Assembly: GCF_013364155.1 (NCBI RefSeq)
Contig: NZ_CP054916.1
Span: 62,001 to 126,000 of the forward strand
Length of the DNA stretch: 64,000 nucleotides
Reading direction: 5' to 3'
DNA from: Streptomyces sp. NA02950
GTDB lineage: Bacteria; Actinomycetota; Actinomycetes; Streptomycetales; Streptomycetaceae
Shown: positions 1 to 8,115 of the stretch, one piece after another
Layout: each line of letters begins with the position of its first letter
How positions within the stretch are numbered: the first letter of the stretch is position 1
The notes under the pieces: model-generated
Told to the model about the DNA's origin: nothing
Seen by the model: only the letters and a program-made list of their open reading frames with translations
Database searches by the model: none
Translations under genes and position numbers: made by a program

Positions 1-153
1 ACAGCCTGCCTCGCCACGGCCGTGGGCGACCTGCTGGCGCTCCTCGACGTCATTGACCGCTTCCGCCCGGTCGGCTCCACCACGACCCCCTTACGGCGTG
101 ACGTCGAGAGCGCGCTGCTGCATGTGCGGTTACCCGCCGTCGAATCAACCTGA
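1..153 (+). CDS. C-terminal end of an unidentified protein (partial)
   Basis: An open frame enters from the left edge and stops at TGA 151-153, giving 50 visible residues beginning TACLATAVGDLLALLDVIDR. Codon third positions are strongly G/C, as in real Streptomyces genes. The visible part is mostly helical with a leucine-rich stretch (DLLALLDVIDRF). No family is recognised and the start lies outside the window. It is called real on composition and reading direction only. Confidence 0.4.
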   Translation, partial: TACLATAVGDLLALLDVIDRFRPVGSTTTPLRRDVESALLHVRLPAVEST

Positions 154-516
154 CGAAGAGGGAAGCGGCCCGTGTACACGGTCTCGGGCATGGACGTGAT
201 CAGGTACCGCTCATTGAGTCGGACCACCACGTCATCCGGCTCACGTCGACAGTGACTGGCTTTCGGACAATCTCAACCACCTGTCCGTCGAGACCTGACG
301 GGGGCGGCCGGTCCGGCGCGTGGAAGCGGAAGGGGCAGGCACCTTGCCTAGACGTTGCGACGCAGCAGCTGACCTGCCCCAATGCCGCTACGACTTCGGT
401 CAGTTGAGCTAACGGAGGAGTACGCGGCAGCGACCGGAACGCGATCGCCAAGGTCGGCTGCTGAACGTCAGACCTTGTGAACTGATACCTCGAACCACCG
501 GAAGGAGGACCGTCCC
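154..516. other. Stretch without a supported gene
   Basis: The 360 bases between the partial left-edge gene and the 50-codon reading frame at 517 hold only short frames on both strands, without ribosome binding sites or recognisable protein motifs. The region probably carries the leader of the decayed FxLD locus. I see no RNA gene or repeat in it. Confidence 0.4.
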
Positions 517-669
517 ATGGCTGAGTGGCTGCCCGAACACGATGAGGCGACACGTCTGCGTAATACCGGATGGTGGGGCGTTCCCAGCCATGTCATCCGA
601 GCCCACTCGCTGGCCGTCCCGGACGACCAGCTCCCCGGGGGCGAGGCATCTCCGAGCGGCATGTCCTAA
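517..669 (+). CDS. Small hypothetical protein upstream of FxLD precursor 1
   Basis: A 50-residue frame starts at ATG 517 behind a near-perfect Shine-Dalgarno (GAAGGAGGAC at 501-510, about 7 bases before the start) and stops at TAA 667-669. The peptide begins MAEWLPEHDEATRL and contains the pair NTGWWG. It matches no family I know. It lies 83 bases upstream of the FxLD precursor on the same strand and could be the first gene of that transcript. The ribosome binding site is the main reason for calling it; it may instead be the remains of a longer gene. Confidence 0.4.
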   Translation: MAEWLPEHDEATRLRNTGWWGVPSHVIRAHSLAVPDDQLPGGEASPSGMS

Positions 670-752
670 TTCTCATCTCCTGGCCTTGAACGCACCACCC
701 ATCGGGGGCCAGGTCGGCAAGAGCACATCCATTCCCTACTGGAGGAACAGAG

Positions 753-938
753 ATGGCAACGACGACGAGCAGTACATCGCCGCGCGACCTCGCTTTGACC
801 CAGACAGCGGACGAGCCGGACGGCTTCGTCCTCGACATCACCCTGCTGGAGATCGCGGACCCCGCCGGTCTGGTCAACATGACCGACGACAACTGCGGTT
901 CCACTTGCCAGAAGACGACCTGCATCAGCGCCGTCTGA
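753..938 (+). CDS. FxLD family lanthipeptide precursor (copy 1)
   Basis: This 61-residue peptide starts at ATG 753 behind GGAGGAA (739-745). The leader carries the family's hallmark FVLDI at residues 25-29. The core after about residue 42 contains Thr/Ser and Cys for lanthionine rings (TDDNCGSTCQKTTC: three Cys, several Ser/Thr, two adjacent Asp). The FxLD family consists of class I lanthipeptides made by LanB, LanC and a PIMT-like methyltransferase. Here only the precursor and the start of LanB survive, so the peptide cannot be matured from this locus. Enzymes of the complete cluster at 9998-15497 could act on it in trans, but that is untested. Confidence 0.85.
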   Translation: MATTTSSTSPRDLALTQTADEPDGFVLDITLLEIADPAGLVNMTDDNCGSTCQKTTCISAV

Positions 939-1027
939 CCCTCGGTCGGCCGGGCGCTTCCTGGCGGGGTATCACCGCCAGGTGGCGTCCGGCTGTCAGC
1001 ACCGAACTACGACTCCGGGAAGGCCAC

Positions 1028-1456
1028 GTGAGGTCAACAGATATCGCCGCGAGGGGCTATCGCGCGATGGACTGGGCGTTGATCCGGTCGGTCCCCCACG
1101 GCTCGCTGTCCCTGCCAGCGTGGCCGAACCTGAGCGGCACCGCTGACGGCCAGGTCTATCAGCAGGTGGAATGGCTGCGACGGGTCTGGGCGACCGCCGC
1201 CGTCTCCGAGGCGATCAGCTACGCCAGCCCAGGACTCGCCCGGCAAGTCCAGCACCTGCGGGCCTCAGATGCCCCGGAGCCGCGGCAGACCCGCCGTGCG
1301 GCACTTTCTGTGGCCCGCTACCTGCTGCGGATGACCGGGCGTCCCACCCCGTCCGGCCTGTTCGCCGGAGTAGCACACGCTTCGTTCGGAGACCGACCCG
1401 ACCTGCGGTGGGGCACAAACCATCGGGCGGTGGCCCGAGCCGACGCCGAGTGGAAC
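1028..1456 (+). pseudogene. LanB-type dehydratase, N-terminal fragment (copy 1)
   Basis: The frame begins at GTG 1028 (GGGAAGG upstream) and shows the start of a lantibiotic dehydratase: VARYLLRMTGRPTPSGLFAG aligns with RYLLRATGRPTPFGLFAG of the intact LanB at 12456-15497, and the homology runs to the ADAEW motif at about 1439-1453. The frame then passes into sequence that codes on the other strand for a Cas3 fragment. Only about 140 of roughly 1000 residues remain, with neither complete domain, so the product is dead. The break is abrupt with no visible insertion sequence end, which suggests illegitimate recombination or a deletion. Confidence 0.8.
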
Positions 1457-1457
1457 C

Positions 1458-1779
1458 GGTCCCCCACCATGCTCTGGAACGGCGGAGTAACCTTCCCCAA
1501 GTCATGCAAACAAGCCCAACAACCCACCAACCGCCGCGACGCACCCTCATCCAACTCCAGGCACTCAGCGATCCGCCGCCGGGACCGATGCCCCAGCATC
1601 ACATCCCACAACCGACCAGCCATAGCCGCCGTATCGAGCAGATGACACACCAACGGATAAGGCCACGGCAGACCCCGTGCCTTCCCCCACAACCGCGCAT
1701 CAAGGAAACTCCCGGCAGCGGCGCACGCGGCTCGTCGGGCAGCCCCGGGCCCCGCGCCAGGACCGGTGGCGTAACGGCC
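1458..1779 (-). pseudogene. cas3: CRISPR-associated Cas3 HD-domain fragment
   Basis: On the minus strand the frame reads FLDARLWGKARGLP, then PYPLVCHLLDTAAMAGRLWD and CLHDLGKVTPPFQ. This is the N-terminal HD nuclease region of type I Cas3: the H-x-x-D of CHLLD and the HDLGK box are the metal-binding motifs. The 3' side is cut at the fusion with the LanB fragment near 1458-1474. On the 5' side the frame is closed by a stop at 1780-1782 and has no good start codon. Only about 80-100 residues survive of a protein normally over 700. No cas neighbours and no CRISPR array are visible in the window. Confidence 0.7.
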
Positions 1780-1929
1780 TCACGCCCGTCGCGGCTCATG
1801 GCCGCGTGTTGTAGTGCTGGACCATCTGTAGACGGACCGCGCGGTTGCCGACCATAGCGGTGAGCGGGGAGTGGCCGGTGCCGCCTGGGCTGAAGTCCTG
1901 GCGGCATGGGACCGCTCCGCGATGAGCTG

Positions 1930-2679
1930 TCAGGTGGGTGTCCAGCCTCGCACTTCGAGGTGGGTGATCTGCGCACCGGGTGCGAGGCGGCCGGTCTCCA
2001 CCATCCAGGCGCGTACCGCGGCGGCGACGTCGCCGCCGTGCGCGTCGACCCGGGCCTTCCACTCCCGTGCGTCGAACCCGGCTTCGCCCAGGCCGGGGCC
2101 GGCGCTGTTGCCGTACGCGCGCTCTTCGGTGCTGTCCTTGCGCTGGACGACGTTGCGGCGCACGCCCGGTGAGTCGGCCCAGCGGCCGGAGTCGATGAGG
2201 AAGTACTTCTTCTTCGCCCGGACGGTGAACGCGATCCGGCCCTGGGCCGCGGCGGTGTTCTCCACCACCGGCCGTAGCCGGGACGCGCCGGAGGCGATGT
2301 GCTGCTTGGCGGCGCGGGCCATCGTGGAGTGGCCCGGAGTGGCGACGACGTCTTTGGTGCGCACCCGGGCCGTCTTCCCAGCCTTGGTCCGGCGGCGGTG
2401 AACGTACGGCTGCGCCACCGCCTTGAGTTCCGCGACCGTGGTGGCGGTCCCGACCTGCAGTTCCTGGACTGCGTACCGCAGAGCCTCCTCGTAGGAGGCT
2501 CCTTTGCCCTTGGTGAAGAACTGGGAGACCAGGGATGGGTTGCGGCCGATGATTTCGCCGACGTCGCGCTTGGTGAAACCGGCGCTCAGCAACTCCCGGG
2601 TGAGCCGAGCCGCCTCATTCAGCTGTGGCTGACCAGCACGGCCACGGCGGCCGGTCGCTTGGCGTCTGCGTGGTGTCAC
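1930..2679 (-). CDS. HTH protein, candidate Tpc-like telomere terminal protein
   Basis: A 249-residue basic protein starting at GTG 2679, which overlaps the stop of the previous gene by four bases. After an Arg-rich start, residues about 20-65 form a helix-turn-helix (LLSAGFTKRDVGEIIGRNPS). A region with FTVRAKKKYFLIDSGRW follows and an acidic C-terminal part ends at TGA near 1930. Size, HTH-first layout and position as last gene of a large-small-medium trio agree with the published SCP1.125 (tac), SCP1.126, SCP1.127 (tpc) arrangement of linear plasmid SCP1, where Tpc is covalently bound to the 5' DNA ends. I have no alignment, so the assignment is inference. An alternative is a plasmid replication or regulatory protein. 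Confidence 0.45.
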   Translation of the reverse strand: MTPRRRQATGRRGRAGQPQLNEAARLTRELLSAGFTKRDVGEIIGRNPSLVSQFFTKGKGASYEEALRYAVQELQVGTATTVAELKAVAQPYVHRRRTKAGKTARVRTKDVVATPGHSTMARAAKQHIASGASRLRPVVENTAAAQGRIAFTVRAKKKYFLIDSGRWADSPGVRRNVVQRKDSTEERAYGNSAGPGLGEAGFDAREWKARVDAHGGDVAAAVRAWMVETGRLAPGAQITHLEVRGWTPT

Positions 2680-2921
2680 GCCGCCTCCTCGAGGTCGTTG
2701 CGGCAGGCGTGATCGGAGTAGGTGACGGTGTCGTCGCGGAGCAGGCCATCGCCCGTCGCACCGCATGCATGGCGGTGCCATTCTGCGTGCCAGGTCACCT
2801 CGGTGTTGCAGCCCCAATCCTGCTGAGAGAGCACGGTGGCTTCGTCCGCCGACATCTGCTCACCGGTGGTGTCACCCGCCAGGTGTTCCCGCTGGCCGCC
2901 CCACTGCACTCTGTTGCTCAT
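2676..2921 (-). CDS. 81-residue protein between the Tac-like and Tpc-like genes
   Basis: It starts at ATG 2921, overlapping the stop of the 712-residue gene (ATGA), and ends inside the GTGA start of the next gene, so the three genes are translationally coupled. The sequence (MSNRVQWGGQREHLAGDTTG at the start) is polar, has three Cys and several His in its C-terminal half (WGCNTEVTWHAEWHRHACG), and could bind a metal. I do not recognise the family. By position it corresponds to SCP1.126, reported as dispensable for mini-SCP1 replication. Confidence 0.6.
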   Translation of the reverse strand: MSNRVQWGGQREHLAGDTTGEQMSADEATVLSQQDWGCNTEVTWHAEWHRHACGATGDGLLRDDTVTYSDHACRNDLEEAA

Positions 2922-5056
2922 AGCCCGGCCTCTTGCTCCTCGGCGAGGTGGGCGCGGCCGAGGGTTTGCAGCGACAGCAGTTCCTCCTCCGTACGCGGGC
3001 CGGTGAACGGCCCGGGCAGGTGGCCCTTCTTGAGGTAATCGCCCGGCTGTCCGTGATACGGCCAGGCCGCGTCGTGGGTGGTGTAGATGGCGTCGGTGCG
3101 GAACGCCACGATGGAGTCGGGTGGCAGGTGCAGTGCGCCGACGTAGGCGTTGTCCTCGCGCATCTTCGTCGACAGCAGCGCAGCCCGGGCACCGGACCAT
3201 ACTCCGGCGGCCCACTCCGGGTGCGTGTACGGGTCGCGGGAGAACCCGGCGCTGCGCTGCCAGGTGATCGTCTCACCGTCGGAGCCGATGATCTGCGCAC
3301 CGGCCGGGATCTCGTGCTCATGACCGACCGGCACCGAGCGGGTAATGATCCTGGGGCGCTGGGCAAAGCCACCAATGCCATACAGCAGGATGCTGCGTAC
3401 CGCCCGCGAGGCGAGGTGGGCGGCGGTGCGCTGTCGCTCATCCCCGTGGTTGGCTGCGAGGGCCTGGAGGGATGCCCAGGCGTCTTTCAGCTTGGTCGAC
3501 CAGTCGCGCAGCGGGGTGCTGGATTCCCAGAGCAGGCCGTCGAGGATCTCGATCCGCCAGGGGGTGATCGGGTTGCGCAGGGCGAGGTTGACTTCCGCGC
3601 CCCCGGCCCAGGTGGTGAAGGTCTGGCCGGGCTCGGCTGGGTAGTACCAGGCCCGGTCTCCCGCGGCTGGCGCCGGGAGGATCCCGACGTGGTCCCAGCG
3701 GTCGGGCACGGTGACCCGGATCTGCCAGTGTGAGGGGGCGAAGAGTGCGTTGGTCTGCTCTTTTTCGGTCATCGCGGCGAAGGCGGCCGCGGTGATGCGG
3801 CGGGGTGCGCCGACGCCGGAGGCCCAGGTGTGCTTGGCGTAGGCGAAGGTGCGGTCGTACTCCACCAGCTGCGGGAGTTTGTCCGGCACGCGTGGCGGGG
3901 TGATGAGCTCGGTGCGACCCTGTCCGGCGGTGGCGTGCAGCAGTCCGCGGATCTCCTCCGACATCACCGGGTAGCCCTCGGCCCACCGCGACCCAGCCTT
4001 CGCCGGGATGGTGCGCGACCACAGGTCGCGGCCGGTCTGCGAGGGCGAGCCCATCAACGTCACATCCGGCCAGTGCCGGTGCAGTGCCCTCCACAGCATC
4101 ACGAAGGCGTCCCGCACAGTTGCGGGGTCAGCGCCGTCGGAGTCGAACCACTCCCCCACCGAGCGGATTTCGGTGTGTTGGTCGCCGCGCTGCCAGCGGC
4201 CCACCGGGTTACGCGGGTGGACCAGGTGTCCTGCCAGGCGGTCCTTGCCGCGTGAGGACTCCACCTGCCAGCCGGGTACTGGGGCGTTGAGCCAGGCGGC
4301 GACGGCATCACGCAGGAAGGGGTACCGGTCGGTGTCGCGGTGCCACGGGTCGCCGGCGGTGATGTAGATCCGCTCCACGCTGTCGGGAACGGTGGCGTAC
4401 ACAGCGGTGAGGATCTCGGACACGCTGGCGGTGCCCAAATCCAGGCGCACGGTCTGGTCGCGGTGAACGAGAACACCGGTGTTCGTGTCGAGGAATGCCA
4501 TCTGGCGCGGTTGCTGAGTGAAGGTGGGCCGCTTTGAGGCGAGGTTCGGCGCCGGTGCACACCAGGCGTCACCGCGTTCCCCGGGCGGGATCGACGGCAG
4601 CTCCCGTACCTGCGGCTCAGGCGCAGAAGCGGCGACTGCCGGCCCGGGCTGGTCCAGCGCGCCTTCCACAGCCTCCGGCACGCCGTCGTCCGCTGCTCGC
4701 AGGTCCGTGTCGAGGGCGGCACCGTTGTCGGCGGCTGCAGGCCCCTGTTGACGGCGCAGGTCCGGGGCAGGAGCGCCGGCAGGGCCCGGCGCCGGGGCAG
4801 CGGGGGCGGCTGGCGTCGGCTGCGCGGAAGGCGGCTGCTGGGGGCCGAGATGCGGGACCAGGGCGACGACGTCGACGACGCTCAGTCCAGCCGCCGGGGC
4901 GATCCGTTCGGCCTTAGCCTTCTCAAACGTCCCCAAGGCCACGATCCGCTTGTCCCGGTCCGACTCCAGACGCTGCAGCTCCTTGCGCACTGCCTTGATG
5001 TCGTCGCGAACTCGACGCAGCTCGCCAAGAGCTGCGGTGAATTCTTTGCTGTCCAT
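2918..5056 (-). CDS. Large protein, candidate Tac-like telomere-associated protein
   Basis: A 712-residue protein starting at ATG 5056 behind GGAAGAG. The N-terminal ~60 residues form a coiled coil (LGELRRVRDDIKAVRKELQR) resembling histone-like or Lsr2-like N-termini. A Pro/Ala-rich linker (to about 180) leads into a globular region that opens with AFLDTNTGVLVHRDQTVRLD and contains MGSPSQTGRDLWSRTIP and, near the end, YVGALHLPPDSIVAFRTDAIY. It has the feel of a nucleic-acid enzyme with a palm-like carboxylate motif, but I cannot identify catalytic residues with certainty. It is first of a coupled trio. In SCP1 the equivalent gene, tac, is essential for replication of the linear form. The assignment rests on gene order and size. 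Confidence 0.45.
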   Translation of the reverse strand: MDSKEFTAALGELRRVRDDIKAVRKELQRLESDRDKRIVALGTFEKAKAERIAPAAGLSVVDVVALVPHLGPQQPPSAQPTPAAPAAPAPGPAGAPAPDLRRQQGPAAADNGAALDTDLRAADDGVPEAVEGALDQPGPAVAASAPEPQVRELPSIPPGERGDAWCAPAPNLASKRPTFTQQPRQMAFLDTNTGVLVHRDQTVRLDLGTASVSEILTAVYATVPDSVERIYITAGDPWHRDTDRYPFLRDAVAAWLNAPVPGWQVESSRGKDRLAGHLVHPRNPVGRWQRGDQHTEIRSVGEWFDSDGADPATVRDAFVMLWRALHRHWPDVTLMGSPSQTGRDLWSRTIPAKAGSRWAEGYPVMSEEIRGLLHATAGQGRTELITPPRVPDKLPQLVEYDRTFAYAKHTWASGVGAPRRITAAAFAAMTEKEQTNALFAPSHWQIRVTVPDRWDHVGILPAPAAGDRAWYYPAEPGQTFTTWAGGAEVNLALRNPITPWRIEILDGLLWESSTPLRDWSTKLKDAWASLQALAANHGDERQRTAAHLASRAVRSILLYGIGGFAQRPRIITRSVPVGHEHEIPAGAQIIGSDGETITWQRSAGFSRDPYTHPEWAAGVWSGARAALLSTKMREDNAYVGALHLPPDSIVAFRTDAIYTTHDAAWPYHGQPGDYLKKGHLPGPFTGPRTEEELLSLQTLGRAHLAEEQEAGL

Positions 5057-5102
5057 CACGGTCTCTTCCCGGCGTTGCGGTGAGTACGGGGCGGTCGTGG
5101 AT

Positions 5103-5702
5103 TTATACGGGCGTGGATTGTGTGGTGACGTAGGCGATGGTGCCGCCCGAGTGGGAGGCCAGGTGTGTGCCCAGCAGAGAGTCGGCCACTTCCCGGTCAG
5201 CCGCATCGGGTGCCGTCAGTTCCTTCACCGGTCGCACCAGGTCGGTGACGTAGCCAGCCAGGACGGCGTGCGGGAATCCGTGCCGGCCACGGTTGTCCTT
5301 CTCCCAGCGTGTCAGCTGGGTCAGCACCGCGACGACGTAGCCGGAGAGTGTCACAGGGAGGACTTCTCCAGCGGCAACACTCGCCGCATCACAGCGCCAC
5401 CAGCCCTGCAGCGCCTTCAGGAGGTCACTAGGAGGCAGCGTCGCAGAGAATCCGAGCCATTGGCGGTCCTCTTCCTGTACCGGCTTGGCCACGTCGGCGC
5501 GCAGCACCGCGATTTCCCGGACTTGGAGTCGTTCCAGCGGGGCAACGGCACGATCCCGGAGAGCTTGCACTACCTCCAGAGGAACCATCACACGCACCCC
5601 ACGGCGTGACAAGCCAGGCAGCACTCCGGCCTGAATGAGGCGTCGGAAGGTCGTAACCGCGCAGCCCAACTCATCGGCAGCCTGCCCCGTTGTCAGCAAC
5701 AC
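5103..5702 (-). CDS. Winged-HTH (excisionase/MerR-like) DNA-binding protein
   Basis: GTG 5702 (or TTG 5699) is the likely start because GGGAGGAG lies just upstream; a TTG at 5729 is possible but has no such site. Residues 2-45 form a helix-turn-helix of the excisionase/MerR N-terminal kind (LLTTGQAADELGCAVTTFRR, then LIQAGVLPGLSRRGVRVMVP). The remaining ~150 residues are helical and unassigned. The gene ends 46 bases before the Tac-like gene, so it probably heads the same operon and may regulate it from the palindrome at 5732-5762. Confidence 0.6.
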   Translation of the reverse strand: MLLTTGQAADELGCAVTTFRRLIQAGVLPGLSRRGVRVMVPLEVVQALRDRAVAPLERLQVREIAVLRADVAKPVQEEDRQWLGFSATLPPSDLLKALQGWWRCDAASVAAGEVLPVTLSGYVVAVLTQLTRWEKDNRGRHGFPHAVLAGYVTDLVRPVKELTAPDAADREVADSLLGTHLASHSGGTIAYVTTQSTPV

Positions 5703-5731
5703 TTCACTCCTCCCTAACGTCGATCCCAACT

Positions 5732-5762
5732 TCGATATCTAATGAGGCATCGAAACTATCGA
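5732..5762. promoter_or_regulatory. Candidate operator upstream of the HTH gene
   Basis: TCGATA at 5732-5737 is mirrored by TATCGA at 5757-5762, with ATCGAAA (5750-5756) between them, so the CGAT-type half-site recurs in a 31-base block about 30 bases before the start of the leftward operon. This spacing fits a repressor site overlapping the promoter. It is an inference from symmetry only. Confidence 0.35.
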
Positions 5763-6277
5763 GGCGCGCCACTGGTGTCAACGTAAGAGGGCGGACCACT
5801 CCACCCGGTGGATTCGGACGGCCGGTTCCAACCGAAGACACGGCAAGCCAGCGTCGTTCCGCACCCAGGGCCTCGTTCAGTGGGGTCGCTCACTGAAGGT
5901 GTCGAAACGAAAGCGCGAACGTCCCGCCCAGCTCTCGACGTCCAGCGGACATGCCAAGAAGCGGAGAATGGCAGGATTCATCCGCCCAACGCATTCCGGA
6001 CGGGCCCCCGGGTCCTAGGCACCGGCCGTACCACCCCTCCTCCAGAGAGCGACAAGGGGCGATCGGACCCGGTCAGTCGAGCCAGTCGGTGGGAATCAAA
6101 GCGGCGGGGGCAAGCTCTTGTGCGGGCCGGGTACGTCCAGCCCAAGTGTCCGCGCGTGGCGCGCTCGACCTAGCTATTGCCTGCACGCCTCCCCCATTCA
6201 AGGCTGAGCAGAGCCCTGCAGCTGATGCGCTTGCGGGAGTACCCACCTGGGGAACGGCCGCCTAAAAAATCTTGGCC
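5763..6277. other. Stretch without a supported gene
   Basis: Between the leftward operon and the IS5-type element, 515 bases hold only overlapping short frames on the plus strand with low-complexity, basic translations. No ribosome binding sites, hairpins or homologies are recognised. Confidence 0.4.
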
Positions 6278-7146
6278 TCTTCAGACACCGTTTCCTTTGG
6301 TGTGATCGTTCGTTGAGCCGTGCATGACGGATCTGGTTGAGCGGTTGGTACCGGACGAGTTATGGATGCTGTTCCGGCGGGTGGTGCCGCCGACGGAGGT
6401 GAAGCGCCCGCAGGGCGGGGGCCGGCGACGGGCTGGTGACCGCGAGACCCTGGCAGCGATCATCTTCGTGGCCACCTCGGGCTGCACGTGGCGGCAGTTG
6501 CCGCCGGTGTTCGGCCCGGCCTGGCCCACGGTTCACCGGCGCTTCGCCCAGTGGAGCCGGGCCAGGGTGTGGGCCAGGCTCCATCGAGTCGTCCTCGATG
6601 AACTCGGCGCCCGCGGTGAGCTGGACTGGTCGCGGTGTGCCATCGACTCGGTCAGCGTGCGGGCGGCAAAAGGGGGCCACTGACGGGACCGAATCCGACC
6701 GACCGCGGCAAGAGCGGATCGAAAATCCACCTCATCACGGATCGGAACGGACTGCCCCTGTCGCTGGGTATCTCCGGCGCCAACATGCACGACAGCCTCG
6801 GTCTGAAGCCGCTCGTGCGTGGAATCCCACCCTTCCGCTCCCGGCGTGGCCCGCGTCGTCGGCGCCCGGCCAAGCTCCATGCCGACAAGGGCTACGACTA
6901 CGAGCACCTACGCAGATGGCTTCGCCAGCGGCGCATCCGTCATCGCATCGCCCGCAAGGGCATCGAGTCCTCGCAGCGTCTTGGCCGACACCGCTGGGTT
7001 GTTGAAAGGACAGTGTCCTGGCTCGCTGGATGCCGTCGCCTGCACCGCCGCTACGAGCGCAAGGCCGAGCACTTCCTGGCCTTCGTCGGCATAGCCGCAG
7101 CTCTGATCGGCTACCGCCGCCTCACCAACTGAAACGGCGTCTCAGT
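6278..7146 (+). mobile_element. IS5-family insertion sequence, about 0.87 kb
   Basis: Imperfect terminal inverted repeats are visible. The left end (CAGACACCGTTTCCTTTGGTG, about 6282-6302) matches the complement of the right end (CACCAACTGAAACGGCGTCT, 7123-7142) at about 16 of 19 aligned bases. The two-frame transposase lies between. Outer boundaries are good to about five bases and no target duplication could be fixed. The right end lies about 65 bases upstream of the next operon's likely start, so the element may have replaced that operon's promoter. Confidence 0.75.
6324..7132 (+). CDS. IS5-family transposase (programmed -1 frameshift)
   Basis: Frame A (6324-6683) starts at ATG 6324 and reads LVERLVPDELWMLFRRVVPP with the N-terminal DUF4096-type region (FVATSGCTWRQLPPVFGPAW) and the first catalytic Asp in CAIDSVSVRAAKGG. 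At the slippery run AAAAGGGGG (6668-6676) a -1 shift joins it to frame B, which carries GKSGSKIHLITDRNGLPLSL, the second Asp region (LHADKGYDYEHLR) and the Glu region (RHRWVVERTVSWLAGCRRL), ending at TGA 7132. All DDE blocks are present and uninterrupted apart from the shift, so the element may still be active. Confidence 0.85.
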
Positions 7147-7210
7147 ACCCGTCATGGGCTGCTCGTGCGATGAACCTGGTGACAGGCAAGGGAGCCCGAG
7201 GAACGGGGCG

Positions 7211-7507
7211 GTGGAGGTAGTGCAGGAGATGCTGGTGCCCGAGGGGGTGATCGCCCTCCTGGCCACGCTGGTGGCTGTCGGGGCGCGCGAGTGGCGGCGC
7301 GTGCAGCTGGCACGTGAAAAGCGCCGCATGCGCGAGCAGGAACTGCTGGCCAAGATGGTGGCCGAGGTCGCCGACGGCGGCCGGGAGGTCCAGGTGCATC
7401 ACGGTGGTGTGGTGGGCACGTGGTCGCTCACGGGCACTGTGTCCGCGTCCGCTGGGCGTGGGCCGACGGATAGGGGGCGTACGGGCGCTGTGAGGCGGCG
7501 CCGGTGA
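7211..7507 (+). CDS. Small membrane-anchored protein preceding the sigma factor
   Basis: The likely start is GTG 7211 (CGAGGAACGGGG just upstream); GTG 7220 and ATG 7229 are alternatives. The ~98 residues begin with a hydrophobic segment (GVIALLATLVAVGA), followed by a basic amphipathic helix (REWRRVQLAREKRRMREQEL) and a polar tail. The stop overlaps the GTG of the sigma factor gene (GTGA at 7504-7507), so the two are translationally coupled. The layout would fit a membrane anchor or anti-sigma-like partner, but no family is recognised. Confidence 0.55.
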   Translation: MEVVQEMLVPEGVIALLATLVAVGAREWRRVQLAREKRRMREQELLAKMVAEVADGGREVQVHHGGVVGTWSLTGTVSASAGRGPTDRGRTGAVRRRR

Positions 7508-8115
7508 CCGTGCAGGACGACTCAGGGGCGGGGATCGGTCGCGACGCGGCCGAGCGCGGCGGGCAGCTCGCCGGTGCGCCGGTTGTCGACGAGGCAATGT
7601 TCGCCGCCTTCTACGAAGCCCAGGTCGAGGGGGTCTTCAGCTTTCTGGCCCGCAAGGCCGGGCGGGATGACGGCGGGGAGATCCTCAGTCAGGTGTTCGA
7701 GGAGTTCTTCACGTGGTGGCCGAAGAATCCCGAGCATTCCAAGCCGGTGGGGACGCTCTATCAGATCGCGCGCTGTCGTCTGAACGATCATTTTCGTCGC
7801 AGCGGGCGGGTCCTGACCGTTGAGGCTGATGACCTTGCCAAGGCTGCGGCCCGCGAGACCCACCGCGACGAGCTCGCGGCCGTCGTCCAGCGTGTCGATC
7901 TCGGCACGGCCTTGGCCGAGCTGACCGAACGTGAGGTGCAGGCCCTGTCGCTGCGGTACCTGGCCGATCTGCCGGTGAAGGACTGTGCTGACGTCCTGGG
8001 GGTCGGTATCGACAACATGAAGAAGATCCTCAAGACGGCGTTGCGGAAGCTGCGGCAGTCATCCCGTATGGACGGCTACGAGACCGCCGGGACAGCGAAG
8101 GAGGCGCACCGGTGA
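7504..8115 (+). CDS. Sigma-70 family (ECF-like) RNA polymerase sigma factor
   Basis: A 203-residue protein from GTG 7504. Residues ~35-100 correspond to sigma region 2 (FYEAQVEGVFSFLARKAGRD, then GTLYQIARCRLNDHFRRSGR). Residues ~130-185 form region 4 (LTEREVQALSLRYLADLPVK, CADVLGVGIDNMKKILKTAL), the -35-binding HTH. Length and two-region layout fit an ECF sigma factor. It is coupled on both sides, to the membrane peptide upstream and the coiled-coil protein downstream, an unusual partner set that suggests a dedicated signalling operon. No classical zinc-binding anti-sigma factor is adjacent. Confidence 0.8.
   Translation: MTVQDDSGAGIGRDAAERGGQLAGAPVVDEAMFAAFYEAQVEGVFSFLARKAGRDDGGEILSQVFEEFFTWWPKNPEHSKPVGTLYQIARCRLNDHFRRSGRVLTVEADDLAKAAARETHRDELAAVVQRVDLGTALAELTEREVQALSLRYLADLPVKDCADVLGVGIDNMKKILKTALRKLRQSSRMDGYETAGTAKEAHR

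Noticed and set aside
5808..6173. 121-codon plus-strand frame between the leftward operon and the IS5-type element
   Set aside because: Low-complexity basic translation with several competing frames and no start signal.
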